Shown piece after piece: positions 32,726 to 43,039 of a DNA stretch of 64,000 bases. The stretch is taken from the NCBI GenBank assembly GCA_949987705.1, contig OX465281.1, positions 81,744,543 through 81,808,542 on the forward strand, given 5' to 3'. Numbering within the stretch: position 1 is the first letter of the stretch; every line of letters starts with the position of its first letter. Source of the DNA: Thereva unica (taxonomy: Eukaryota; Arthropoda; Insecta; Diptera; Therevidae). Made by a program: the position numbers and the translations under genes. The notes beneath the pieces are model-generated. The model worked only from the letters and a program-made list of their open reading frames with translations, searched no databases and was not told where the DNA came from.

Positions 32726-34203
32726 TTAGAACTTTTCGCACAACTTACTAATTTACAATCTTTTTTAAAAACTTCATACGCCTCATCACAATCATAACTG
32801 AAATTAAAATAAATGAGGAGCTCATTTTTTATTAAATTAATAGATGCTCTATTTCTATCCTCCCGCCACTTAGCATTCATTACTGAAAAAACTCTTTCAG
32901 TAAATGCTGAGGTGGCGGGAACAGAAAGTAGATATGAGACAATTTTAGTTATGTTTTTAAATTCTTCTGAAGTGTTTACTAATAAATGGCTCCACTTTTG
33001 GTCAGTACTCATTACAAGAAAATCTTTGTCTTCTGATATTTTTTCATAAATTACTTTGAAATTTGTTAATTCTGAATATAAATCATCCATACCAATATTG
33101 AGTCTATACAAATTTAGATTATCTATAATTTTCTCAAAATGATCAAATGTGACAGAAGACTTCAATGACAAACAGCTAATTAAAGAAAGCCAGTTAGTCT
33201 GACTGAAATCGAACCATTTCTCTAAATACAAATTAGCCTTATCAATAAAAAGTATGAAGTTATTAATAGTTCTATTATAAACTTCTTGGGCAGACTCCGT
33301 AATAGTATTTAATACTTTTTTTTTCATGGCCAAAATACTTATCATTTTTCCTTTGAACTAGCTAAGTCTTTAAACCAGTCATAATGTTATAAACATCTAA
33401 GATAGTTACATTATTTCCTTCTAATTTTTTGATTGTTTTATTTTCTATATTATTATCCAACATCAACAATTTTTTTAAAACGATTGGACAGTCAACATCC
33501 AAACTAACAAAGTAGTTGCAAATTGGTGTCCAATTAAGTAAAATTGTATCAATATAGATAATCTTATTTAATTTCATAGATAATCTTATTTAATTTCATA
33601 GATAATCTTATTTAATTTCACACCACAGTCCTGGCTATTGTACGATAAATTATGCTTGACAGTATGGTATGTTATTGCTAACTCGGCCGCTGTTAACTTG
33701 GTATCTTCATTAGAAGGGGAAGACAAGCCTGATGTAGAAGCAGGAAAAAACTTTTGTAACAATCCACTAGATTTTCTCATTTCCGTTTTTGCTTTGTGTT
33801 TTTTGCTGGTCAAGTGCTGTTTAACCTAAAAACACGGAAACGAAATATATATTTTATGCAAAATAGTTACCTAAATATCTAATAATTAATGCATATCAGA
33901 AAAGAGACAAGAGGAGATCAAGCAAGCAAGACGCAAACAAAAGTAAAAAACCTGCCCAACACCTGCGTGAGAAATAGTAAATGTTATAGCACATATTTTG
34001 CATTTAGCATTAAATTCGCATAGAGGATCACTCGTTAACCAGTCATATTGGCATTCCCATGCGTGCTTATATTTTTGTTGTACCTTTGATAGTTTGGCTT
34101 TCTTTCTTGGCGTTGTAGGAGGAGAAAGTGATTGGGCGTGTTCAATAATGCAGGATGCGTGCGCAAATGACTTATTCAGCAATTGAAAGTGTGAAGCTTT
34201 CAA
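32710..34203 (-). pseudogene. hAT transposase, internally deleted
   Basis: Exon 1 (34203-33963) encodes a BED-like finger start: KHAWECQYDWLTSDPLCEF and CKICAITFTISHAG. A 137-bp GT-AG intron (33826-33962) follows. The next exon opens VKQHLTSKKHKAKTE, completing the C..C..H..H BED pattern. The frame then breaks in the three tandem TTTCATAGATAATCTTATTT units at 33556-33620. It resumes in 33362-33577 and in 32710-33345, which ends with the hAT C-terminal dimerisation block YLLSVPATSAFTERVFSVMN and RASINLIKNELLIYFNF. The central RNase-H catalytic core appears largely deleted, so it cannot be active. hAT transposases move elements flanked by 8-bp duplications, as seen here. Confidence 0.85.
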
Positions 34204-35001
34204 TGACTGAATAAGTCAACTGCGCACGCATCCTGCATTATTGAACGCGCCCATTCGTTATCACTTTCCATCTTTTGCACACTCACTTATATACTTATAC
34301 CTAATTACTTTAATGTTATTAAAGTTGTGAAACAAAAACAAGGTCCACACGGAAAAAGGTTATGTTCTGAGAACGCATTTGCACACTATCGCACGTCTGT
34401 CAGTGAGTGACAGTCTCGAATATTTTACATTGACAGATTCGTTCAGAAACAGTGATTTGTTTGTGGCTGCGCTACACTGAGCAGTGAGCGCCCTCTGACT
34501 AAATAAAAACAAATTTGTGTGAGCGTCTAATAACACATAATGTGTTAGCATTTTGATACTGAAAACAGTATTTTGTATACTTTATTTTTGTTCAACAGTA
34601 AAAAGTATAATTTAGTGAAAAACAGTATTATACTGTTTAAAACAGTATGGTTGGCAACCCTAAATGGATCGCAGCTATTATTTACTGGAATCGTTAAATT
34701 TCGCTTGAAAAAATTTCATGGGGATGAAAACCTAAGGCTAAAATATATGGAATTTGACAGTTCACGACCATTTCACTTGAACTCAATACTTGCCTTAAGC
34801 AACAATTTGTAAGGATGTTACATATTTTATGAAGTCACAAATTAAAACAACTTAAAAATAAAAGTTTTTGTACACTAGACCCTTTTTCCACGGGTCAACT
34901 CGCAGGCGATTTGAGTATGATACCAGAATCATACGAGTAGCTCGGAGGTTTCCTCCATACATATTTAGTGAAGTTCCGTATACGAGTAGACAAGACTCAT
35001 T

Positions 35002-35459
35002 AGGCCCCCATCCACGGTCACACATGTGTGACGAACATCTTTCCAAAAAGAACTGTCATTTACACACACATAGAAGTTTTGACATTTCTAGGCCATCAAC
35101 GAGCAAAAATTGCTTCACACTTGTGTGAGCGACAATAATAATAAAAATCCTGTGCTTTTTTAAAAACTATTACGTGCAATTGCCTAATCGTATCCGCCAT
35201 GTTGATATTTTTAAATGAAAAAAAAAATTTCTTGAGTGTTAAAAAAAACCAAAACAAATCGAGTTTTACGTATTTTACACTCTCATTCGCAAAAATTCAC
35301 CCATACAATGAAGCAGGTGTGAAGGAAAAATCAAACCCGACGAATATTTGCTTCATACGGCGGCCAACTTCGAAAATTTGTAGTTTACACACGCATACTA
35401 TGAAATAATTTCGATGTTGGCCGTATGTCGCACACTTGTGTGACCGTGGATGGGGGCCT
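35002..35459. mobile_element. 458-bp MITE with ATT target duplication
   Basis: Ends AGGCCCCCATCCACGGTCAC and GTGACCGTGGATGGGGGCCT, with ATT on both sides (34999-35001 and 35460-35462). The interior is non-coding. It inserted into or next to the dispersed repeat at 35461-35650. Confidence 0.9.
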
Positions 35460-35460
35460 A

Positions 35461-35752
35461 TTGTGCCTGTTTAGACGGGTCGCGCCCACCACCTTTCAAC
35501 ACGAAAATTGTTGATGCGGGGAGTGTTCGGGTGGGAGGGAAGTGCGTCTCGATTTTAAAGCGTCTCACGTTCGCCTTTTCTGATCAACTGTTGATTCTAA
35601 TTCCATTTTGTATCATTTTAGTGTTCCATTTTATTATTGTTTCAGCCGCCGTGATGAGCAGACGTGTTTTAATGAGGCAAATTACACGGCATAGCACTTT
35701 CTGCCTTAACAAACCGGTTTGTGCGTGTTATACGAATTACACGATAAACTGA
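35461..35752 (+). repeat. Dispersed repeat with conserved open frame, copy of 1080-1272
   Basis: Plus-strand reading CACLDGSRPPPFNTKIVDAG, SVRVGGKCVSILKRLTFAFS continues to about codon 100. The first 190 bp match the inverted copy at 1080-1272 and both keep the same frame open. No domain recognised; it could be the end of an unknown transposon. Confidence 0.6.
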
Positions 35753-35823
35753 CTGTTCTTCATTTTTTCCTGTAACAATTCTATTGTCTATGTAGCTGTG
35801 TACAAACTGTCAAGTTAAGCTAA

Positions 35824-36257
35824 AGCCTCAATTATACTGAACGCAACGGATCAGATTGAAATGTCAAAAATAGTTTCATTACAGAGAAGTTGAATTGAAG
35901 TGGTTATACTGGACGCAACGCAACGGAACGGACCGGATCAAAGTTTCAAAAGTTTGGAACTTGAAGGAACCGACGGATTGAAATGCCAAAAGCAGCATTA
36001 AAAACAGCTGATTTTTGACATTTATTATTTAGCCCAAAATTTAGTCAAAGTTTGTTGAAAAATTTATAAATAAAGGGGAAGATAATAAATTCTTTAAAAT
36101 AAAAAAATGCACGGATATGAAAATTTTAAGCATAAGTCCAAAATTTGGCAAAAAAAATTCCTGAAAAAAGTGGCATTTGAATACGTTCGATTCCGTCAGT
36201 ATAACCAGCACAATTCCATTCCGTTAACTCTCCATTCCGTCCAGTATAATTGATGCT
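35824..36257. mobile_element. 434-bp MITE with TAA target duplication
   Basis: Ends AGCCTCAATTATACTGAACG and CGTCCAGTATAATTGATGCT, flanked by TAA (35821-35823 and 36258-36260). Internal CAACGGAACGGA-type repeats are present near both ends. Confidence 0.9.
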
Positions 36258-36261
36258 TAAG

Positions 36262-36560
36262 TCATTTTCGTAGACCCGAGAATGAAATTATGATTGTGTT
36301 ACTGTGTTGCTCTGTGCAGTCAAGAGTTTTTGGGATGCACAAGCAACAAACTTCCCCGCGACCCCTTGCCAATAAAACCGGTTTATTGGAATTATTGGAA
36401 GTGTTGATGGAAGAAATGTTATGGTCTATAAAAACAAGTTTAACGACACCTGATGCTGCCATGCAGCCCGAAACCATAACACTCCCACCTCTAATAAATA
36501 CCTTCTTTTGATTTGATTTTATCACTTGTTTTACTTAGAAAATGACCTTGTGTGAAAACT
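36262..36560 (-). pseudogene. Tc1-like transposase fragment
   Basis: The minus strand reads GGSVMVSGCMAASGVVKLVF then ID, the conserved Tc1 block between the first and second catalytic Asp. The remainder degenerates and ends near a terminus-like TTGTGTGAAAACTTTTGTCC. Confidence 0.65.
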
Positions 36561-36920
36561 TTTGTCCCTCACTGTATATCCGGGAATTTGTAGCATCTTT
36601 TCTAGATGCGTCACTTGGCTCTACTTTAGTCTGCCTGCACGTAGTTACTCATACCATCGTTTCTCGTGTTCCTCCGCAGCCCATTTATCTTTGCGGTTTC
36701 TTACGAGGCTTCTACCAAGGGCAAAGTGTGGTTAAGGGTAACCGCCACTTTAATTTGTCACATTTTTTTGCGTCGTGCTTTATTTACTTTTTGGACACAA
36801 TTCCAACACCAGAGATTCATTAATCCCTGTTTGATTACTAAACTTACAATAATCTGCCAGACTCAGGGAACAGACTGTTCTGCTAATAATCATGGACTGT
36901 CCGAAAATGTATATGGGCCT

Positions 36921-37108
36921 TATCATGGTTGGCGTTTGAAGTGACAAATGGCGCGGGACTGAAAAACGGAATCATAATTCTCGAAAAAATTGGCGAACTA
37001 TGTACACCTGAATTCGTTTTTTCCGACATAACTCAGTTTTTTTTCGAGAATTATGATTGCGTTTTTCAGTCCCCGAACCATTTGTCATTTCAAGCGACAA
37101 CCATGATA
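36921..37108. mobile_element. 188-bp near-perfect palindrome (MITE)
   Basis: TATCATGGTTGGCGTTTGAA at the left and TTCAAGCGACAACCATGATA at the right. Pairing continues through GACAAATGG, ACTGAAAAACG and ATCATAATTCTCGAAAAAA almost to the centre. TA bases at both ends fit a Tc1/mariner-type target duplication. Confidence 0.85.
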
Positions 37109-37246
37109 AAGCTCTACATCTCCTTTATAGCATGTACACACCGACTTGGTTATCGCTTTATGTGGTTTCAGACTATTTTAAAACTAACAACTGTACACAC
37201 TAACTAGATTGGTTAGTTCTGTCATTTGTATTATTAGATACACGTA

Positions 37247-37685
37247 CCGAGGTTACATGACACACTCAACACGAACTGAGTTCAAATTTCGGTTCGGTTT
37301 GTGTCATCTAACCAGCGACCGAACGCTAAAATTGTGCCGAACGTGTTCTGAGTGGGTTCACAAATTTTTGCTTGGTTGAGTACAAATTTCGGTCGGAGTA
37401 TCATGTAACTAACGACTATAAAATGAACCCAAAATTTAGATTGAAGTAAAGTGTTTTTTAGGACATTATGAAAGAAAAGAACGTGCTAAAACTGTTAGAT
37501 GGCAAAAATATACAAATAAACACATTTATAAAATGTTTAAGAATGAAATACGACGAACTGACATTTAACCAAACCGAAATGACAACTAAAAATCCATGTT
37601 CAGTATGTCATATAACACTCGACCGAATATACAAACTCAGATCGAGTTAAGTTCAGTTTTCTTTCGGTTTGTCATGTAACTCCGG
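37247..37685. mobile_element. 439-bp MITE with TA target duplication
   Basis: Ends CCGAGGTTACATGACA and TGTCATGTAACTCCGG, flanked by TA (37245-37246 and 37686-37687). The interior contains repeated CGAACTGAGTTC and TTTCGGT words and no transposase. Confidence 0.85.
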
Positions 37686-37691
37686 TAACGG

Positions 37692-39629
37692 TATTTTTTT
37701 TTTTTTTTTTTTTTTTTATGTGACAGTGCTAAGCTCAGGAGTCACCCTTTGTACTACCAGTCCGTCATGTCATTTGTCACGTCATGGTGCAATGTCTAGC
37801 AGTAAGCTTAGTACGGGGAGGGGAGGGGGGTATAGGTTAAGGGTTAAAAGGAACGGGGGGGTATTGAAGAAGGTGGTGATGAACCCTGCGTTTGAACTCT
37901 TGGATGTTGTAGGAGCTCGGAAATACTGACTGCGAGAGACTATTCCACAGTCGAGTTGTTCTATTAACAAACGAATTCATATCTTGTTGAGTGCGTGAAA
38001 GGGGGAGTTGCAGGTGAAGGGAATGAGACGAGTGGGCTAATCTGGTGTTGCGGTTGTAAGATTGCCGTGGAGGCAGGAGAGCGTTTAACTCGGAGGAACA
38101 GTCATCATGATAGTAGCGATAAAATTTTGTCAGTGCTGCTACATTCCTACGGTGGCTGAGGGGGTCGATGGTGGAGCCAGCGGTGTCGTCATCAATTAAT
38201 TTAAGGGCCTTTTTTTGGACCTTATCTAACCATGCCAAGGTGGTTATTGGAGCGCCGCCCCAAACGAGGGAGTTATATTCGAGAAGAGGACGTATGTAGG
38301 ATTTATAAATAACAGCACGGGCCGATGGCTGGAGGAGGAACTTGCACCTCTTAAGAAATCCCAAGCACTGGGATGCTTGTTTGGCGATTTGGAATATGTG
38401 ATCATTCCAACGAAGGTCTTTGGCTAATGTCACGCCTAAGATGTGTAGGGATGGGTCGGCCTTTAGTTCAACGTCATCCACTTTCAAGGATGGTGAGGTG
38501 TTGAACTTCTTTTTTGAGATAAGACAGTACTTGGTTTTAGAGGCGTTGAATTTGACACGATTCTTCTCTCCCCAATCTAGAATTAGTTTGATGTCTTTTT
38601 TAATAGAGTTGAACATTAGTTCACGATCATCAAGACAGGATCTGGCATGTGTCTGTCTTGTATCGAAGCTGTACGAGTAACGTAGAGTACCGTCGTCAGC
38701 GAAGCTGAGAAGTGGGTTGGAGGGGATTGAAAGTAGGTCATTTATAAAGATGAGAAAAAGGGCCGGTGATAAAATTGACCCCTGAGGGACCCCCGCAGAG
38801 ATGGGGTGAGATTCAGATTTGACGCCATCCAATAATACCTTAATTGAACGGCCGGAAAGGAAACTCTCAACCCACTTATACAGAAGTGAGTCAATTCCAA
38901 TAGCTTGGAGTTTAGCTAACAAGGCTGAGTGCCATACTCTATCAAAAGCCTTGGAGATATCCAAAGCAACCAAACTAGATTCGCCAGATCCATGCAAACT
39001 TCGGCTGAGGTGTTCTGTAAGGCAAACTAAAAGATCACCAGTGGATCTTTTTTGACGGAAGCCGTATTGTTTGTCGCTGATAAGTTGGTTGGATTCTAGA
39101 TATCCCATAAGCTTTTTGTTAATTATCGTCTCCATGGTTTTGGAGAGAATAGAAGTAATTGCTATTGGGCGGTAGTTGGAGGGATCGCTGGAGTCACCTT
39201 TTTTCGGTATTGGCTGAACATGGGCAAGTTTCCAAGAGTCTGGGTAAACTCCGGAAGAGTATGATAGGGCAAAAAGTTTGCGCAGAGGTCTAGCCAAAGG
39301 TGATTCGCATTGTTTTAAGACGATAGGGGGTATATTATCGGGTCCAGTCGATTTGTTTACATCGAGCTCCTTGAGGCACCTGTACACCTCGCGAGTCCTG
39401 AAGAAAACCCTGTCCATTAGATGAGCGCTGAGCTCAAGAACCGGGGGTAGCATATCAGTTTGGGGTAAAGAAGAATTGGAAGCAAACAGAGATGCTAATA
39501 AATCGGCCTTGGATTTGCTGTCTGTTATCACCTCATTGTGGATAAGTGAAGGAGTTGTGGATGAAGTGAAATTCTTCTTAATGGAGCTTACCAAGGACCA
39601 GAAGTTCTTGCTACCAGAGGTTGCATTAA
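37692..39629 (-). mobile_element. CR1/Jockey-group LINE, 5' cut off at the THAP element
   Basis: Minus strand. The poly-A tail appears as the T-run at 37692-37718, preceded (in sense) by CTGTCACATAAAA. The RT frame follows, and the 5' side ends where the inverted-repeat element begins at 39630. Related remnants lie at 16640-18890, 19950-20125, 50505-50700, 50805-51180, 52010-52380, 56372-56487 and 57008-57135. Confidence 0.85.
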
Positions 39630-39681
39630 GGTATACATATAATAAGGTAATGTAATCCGAATGTAAACATTGAGCTGTCAT
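37837..39681 (-). CDS. LINE reverse transcriptase (CR1/Jockey group), 5'-truncated, frame open
   Basis: Open minus-strand frame of 614 codons. The last about 50 bases at its 5' side (39630-39681) belong to the neighbouring inverted-repeat element, so the true LINE part begins at LNATSGSKNFWSLVSS. Then come NKSTGPDNIPPIVLK, NYRPIAITSILSKTMETIIN, KQYGFRQKRSTGDLL, motif A ALDISKAFDRVWHSALLAKL, SAGVPQGSILSPALFLIFIN and a catalytic box reading SFADDGTL, with Phe in place of the usual Tyr. The thumb has HILGVTLAKDLRWNDHI and the C-terminus has FVNRTTRLWNSLSQSVFPSS. The endonuclease is missing. The intact frame marks it as one of the younger LINEs here. Confidence 0.85.
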   Translation of the reverse strand: MTAQCLHSDYITLLYVYLNATSGSKNFWSLVSSIKKNFTSSTTPSLIHNEVITDSKSKADLLASLFASNSSLPQTDMLPPVLELSAHLMDRVFFRTREVYRCLKELDVNKSTGPDNIPPIVLKQCESPLARPLRKLFALSYSSGVYPDSWKLAHVQPIPKKGDSSDPSNYRPIAITSILSKTMETIINKKLMGYLESNQLISDKQYGFRQKRSTGDLLVCLTEHLSRSLHGSGESSLVALDISKAFDRVWHSALLAKLQAIGIDSLLYKWVESFLSGRSIKVLLDGVKSESHPISAGVPQGSILSPALFLIFINDLLSIPSNPLLSFADDGTLRYSYSFDTRQTHARSCLDDRELMFNSIKKDIKLILDWGEKNRVKFNASKTKYCLISKKKFNTSPSLKVDDVELKADPSLHILGVTLAKDLRWNDHIFQIAKQASQCLGFLKRCKFLLQPSARAVIYKSYIRPLLEYNSLVWGGAPITTLAWLDKVQKKALKLIDDDTAGSTIDPLSHRRNVAALTKFYRYYHDDCSSELNALLPPRQSYNRNTRLAHSSHSLHLQLPLSRTQQDMNSFVNRTTRLWNSLSQSVFPSSYNIQEFKRRVHHHLLQYPPVPFNP

Positions 39682-39802
39682 TTCGGTCGTGACGTCAGTA
39701 AAATCGTTCGGGGATAAACAAATTTAAAAATAATTTTTGCGAATTTTATTAAGGTGAAAAGTTGTGATTAGTAAATAAAGGAAATATTAAGATAAGTAAA
39801 AA

Positions 39803-40099
39803 ATGGTTAAATGTGATGTTATAAGTTGTGAGAATTATAAAAACAAACGATATTGTGTGGTGAACGTGAAATATTTAACATTTTCGAAGGTTCAAAATTT
39901 ATGTGATTTACGGATCCGAGATTGTGGAAATAAAAGTGATTTAAATATTCAAACCGCAAAAATACGCTTTGCCCACTTTTTAGGGCAGGGCTATAGATTA
40001 GAAGACATTCATTTTAAGACCCCAATTGTGAAGAAAATCCTTAAGAAAGGAACTATTCCTAGTCAAAAGAGTGAAGAAAGTGCTAATAAAAGATACTAA
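39803..40099 (+). CDS. THAP-like domain ORF, left arm
   Basis: 98 codons starting MVKCDVISCENYKNKR, then YLTFSK, KIRFAHFLGQGY and KKILKKGTIPS. This follows the THAP layout: N-terminal C-x4-C, an AHF or SHF block after about 50 residues, then the hydrophobic-x-x-x-PS/PT ending. The third zinc ligand seems lost (RFAHF where CSxHF is expected), so zinc binding is doubtful. A near-identical ORF lies inverted at 42588-42851. It would bind the element's ends if functional; no transposase domain follows. Confidence 0.55.
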   Translation: MVKCDVISCENYKNKRYCVVNVKYLTFSKVQNLCDLRIRDCGNKSDLNIQTAKIRFAHFLGQGYRLEDIHFKTPIVKKILKKGTIPSQKSEESANKRY

Positions 40100-41109
40100 A
40101 GGCAAATTCTGTTGAATAAAAAGAATATATGAAATAAAATACTGATTTTACTTAAATACTGATTTAGTACAGTCAAATTAAGCCGAAAAAAGCGAAATAG
40201 CGGAAATGGTCGGGTACAGGCTGAAAATTGGCACAGAGCTTCCTTTTAGGGTTCTTAATAAGGGGTTATAAAGTCTACCGATTTTCTACCCCGGGAACCT
40301 TTCTTTCTAGGGGGTTTTAGGGTCAAAATATCTGTTTTTTGCAAATGCATCTGAAACCGTAAGTCCTATCATAAAAAAATGTTTACAAAGTTTGTAGCTC
40401 ATACGATTTTCTACAAAAAATGTTATTATACATTTTCCCGTACGTATTGCCATTCATGAGATAACACCGTTTTAAAGATTTAAAATATTCATATGAACTC
40501 ATTCACGACTTGTACAGGTTTTCCGACGTTCAAGTTGGACTACTTTTCTAATTTTTTCAGGGGTCATTCCTGGATGTATTTGGAGGAAAAATGTGTTCTA
40601 GATAGGGGGCTAACCACTACGATACAGGGTGTTCGCGAAAAACAATGTCTTTTTTTGTCATTCATTTAGAGTTGAATAACTCCTAGACCAATTATCGTAA
40701 ACCAATATACTTAGACTCATCTTTTAGGTCAAAGTGTATTCTTTTATTTGATATAAAGATCAGGAACTTGAGTTGCTCCGTTTAGAAGATATGTAGGTTC
40801 AAAGCATGAGCGAAATGTTTAAAAGCCTAATGATATTTTTTTATTCAATTTAAAGTATATTTTCTGTTTTTTTTACCAAATGGTCCAAATTGGAACAATA
40901 ACACAAAATTACATCTAAATTATGTCAGTTAGTAGACAAAACATGATCAACAAAAAACACAAAAAGATGGGGCTATCTGTGCCCGTTTTCGAAATATAGA
41001 TTTTTCTATTACGTAAGTGACGTAGTGTAAGTGACTCACTGTATTACATTATGCATATTGATAAAAAGTATTACTTTTGTTTTTCAAATTTAAAAATTAA
41101 TGAACAAAT

Positions 41110-41379
41110 CTAAATTACTATCTTGCATATAATTTTCTGTTCAGTTAATTTATCTTTAATTGTACGATTAACAGGTACATAACCGCCAGAATTTGCCACA
41201 ACATTAGTTAATTCGTCCAAAGTAAACTGAAAATCACAATTATTTTCTATAAAATCATAGATCTTCTGCATTGCAAAATCAATCAAAGAGTCAAGTGGAC
41301 GATCAGAAGAATCCTGGTATTTACATTCTTTGAAGAAATTTCTATGACAACATATGTACATGATATTTTGCTTTAACAA
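41110..41379 (-). CDS. Unknown ORF in the spacer of the inverted-arm element
   Basis: 89 codons on the minus strand, with DSLIDFAMQKIYDFIENNCD, FQFTLDELTNVV and IKDKLTEQKIICKIV. No domain that I recognise. The composition (helical, Asn/Ile/Lys rich) is protein-like. A second stretch, 41383-41571, continues upstream in another frame with RRSGDEWRSVSSSQTQN. Possibly part of the missing transposase, or a captured sequence. Confidence 0.35.
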   Translation of the reverse strand: MLKQNIMYICCHRNFFKECKYQDSSDRPLDSLIDFAMQKIYDFIENNCDFQFTLDELTNVVANSGGYVPVNRTIKDKLTEQKIICKIVI

Positions 41380-42587
41380 CTTTTAAATCAAAACATTACT
41401 AATACGACTTTTTACATCTCGACCAAATTTATCTCCTCTTTCTTCTGCTTTAGCCAAAATTGTATTTTGGGTTTGAGATGAACTAACACTACGCCATTCA
41501 TCCCCACTTCTCCTAGTGTTAATAAAAAAACAGTTGGTTTCAAAATCAAAAGTCTCTCTTTTAGATCTCAATTTTTTAGGAGATACATTACAATTTGAGA
41601 TTTCTATAACCTTCCGTTTTGCTGATTGTACGTTTTTCGGGTGAGTGTATTGATTTTTGCAGGATTTGTGATAAAATATGTTGCTTGAATTTTGAAGCTG
41701 TCGATTGTACTTTAAATTGAATAAAAAAATATCATTAGGCTTTTAAACATTTCGCTCATGCTTTGAACCTACATATCTTCTAAACGGAGCAACTCAAGTT
41801 CCTGATCTTTATATCAAATAAAAGAATACACTTTGACCTAAAAGATGAGTCTAAGTATATTGGTTTACGATAATTGGTCTAGGAGTTATTCAACTCTAAA
41901 TAAATGACAAAAAAAGACATTGTTTTTTCGCGAACACCCTGTATCGTAGTGGTTAGCCCCCTATCTAGAACACATTTTTCCTCCAAATACATCCAGGAAT
42001 GACCCCTGAAAAAATTAGAAAAGTAGTCCAACTTGAACGTCGGAAAACCTATACAAGTCGTGAATGAGTTCATATGAATATTTTAAATCTTTAAAACGGT
42101 GTTATCTCATGAATGGCAATACGTACGGGAAAATGTATAATAACATTTTTTGTAGAAAATCGTATGAGCTACAAACTTTGTGAACATTTTTTTATGATAG
42201 GACTTACGGTTTCAGATGCATTTGCAAAAAACAGATATTTTGACCCTAAAACCCCCTAGAAAGAAAGGTTCCCGGGGTAGAAAATCGGTAGACTTTATAA
42301 CCCCTTATTAAGAACCCTAAAAGGAAGCTCCGTGCCAATTTTCAGCCTGTACCCAATCATTTCCGCTATTTTTACTATTTTTCCTGTACTAATTACTAAA
42401 TTTTCTATTTCGCTACCTTCTAACTTCACCTGATCTCTTTGATTTCTAAAAGGGAAACACTCAAATGAAAGAAGTTGTGCGATATTTATCAGAAAAATAA
42501 TGTTGCTGCCCATATTCTGTACTTGCTTCCTGCAAAATTTGCCTTTATTCTCTTTTATTAACTTTTTCTTCTCAAGCATGAGAAACT

Positions 42588-42851
42588 TTAACTAGGAATA
42601 GTTCTTTTCTTAAGGGTTTTCTTCACAATTGGGGTCTTAAAATGAATGTCTTCTAATCTATAGCCCTGCCCTAAAAAGTGGGCAAAGCGTATTTTTGCGG
42701 TTTGAATATTTAAATCACTTTTATTTCCAAAATCTCGGATCCGCAAATCACATAAATTTTGAACCTTCGAAAATGTTAAATATTTCACGTTCACCACACA
42801 ATATCGTTTGTTTTTATAATTCTCACAACTTATAACATCACATTTAACCAT
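42588..42851 (-). CDS. THAP-like domain ORF, right arm
   Basis: 87 codons, nearly identical to 39803-40099 (differences include DFGNK for DCGNK and KTLKKRTIPS for KILKKGTIPS). It stops just after the THAP ending. A further open stretch, 42295-42579 (MLEKKKLIKENKGKFCRKQV), follows in the same direction and lies mainly in the 220-bp segment missing from the left arm. The right arm may therefore be the less deleted one. Confidence 0.55.
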   Translation of the reverse strand: MVKCDVISCENYKNKRYCVVNVKYLTFSKVQNLCDLRIRDFGNKSDLNIQTAKIRFAHFLGQGYRLEDIHFKTPIVKKTLKKRTIPS

Positions 42852-43039
42852 TTTTTACTTATCTTAATATTTCCTTTATTTACTAATCACAACTTTTCAC
42901 CTTAATAAAATTCGCAAAAATTATTTTTAAATTTGTTTATCCCCGAACGATTTCACTGACGTCACATAAAATTGACATTTCGGGAATACATTACCTTATA
43001 ATACTCGTATGTATACCGTGATTAGATACGGATGTCAAT

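Larger units (their letters stand above)
30920..34662 (-). mobile_element. hAT transposon, 3743 bp, with perfect 8-bp target duplication
   Basis: Ends TAGGGTTGCCAAC and GTTGGCAACCCTA are perfect 13-bp inverted repeats. The 8-bp duplication AATGGATC directly abuts both (30912-30919 and 34663-34670). CAGTATTTT-like subterminal repeats are present at both ends. It carries a minus-strand hAT transposase and a nested LINE fragment at 31074-31635. The motif TAGGGTTGCCAAC also occurs alone at 118-130 in the window. Confidence 0.95.
39630..43017. mobile_element. 3.4-kb element with about 1.2-kb inverted arms and THAP-like ORFs
   Basis: The left arm (39630-40858) and right arm (about 41708-43017) are inverted copies, sharing GGTATACATA, TATAAGGTAATGTA and, at the inner boundary, CTTTAAATTGAATAAAAAAA. 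The right arm holds about 220 extra bases (42360-42585) missing from the left. The spacer 40859-41707 is single copy. Each arm contains a THAP-like ORF. THAP domains are the DNA-binding modules of P-element-type transposases, but no transposase catalytic domain is visible, so the superfamily is open. No target duplication was resolved. Confidence 0.85.

Noticed and set aside
39803..42851. THAP ORFs as host genes
   Set aside because: They are inverted copies within the arms of one repetitive element, so they belong to the element.
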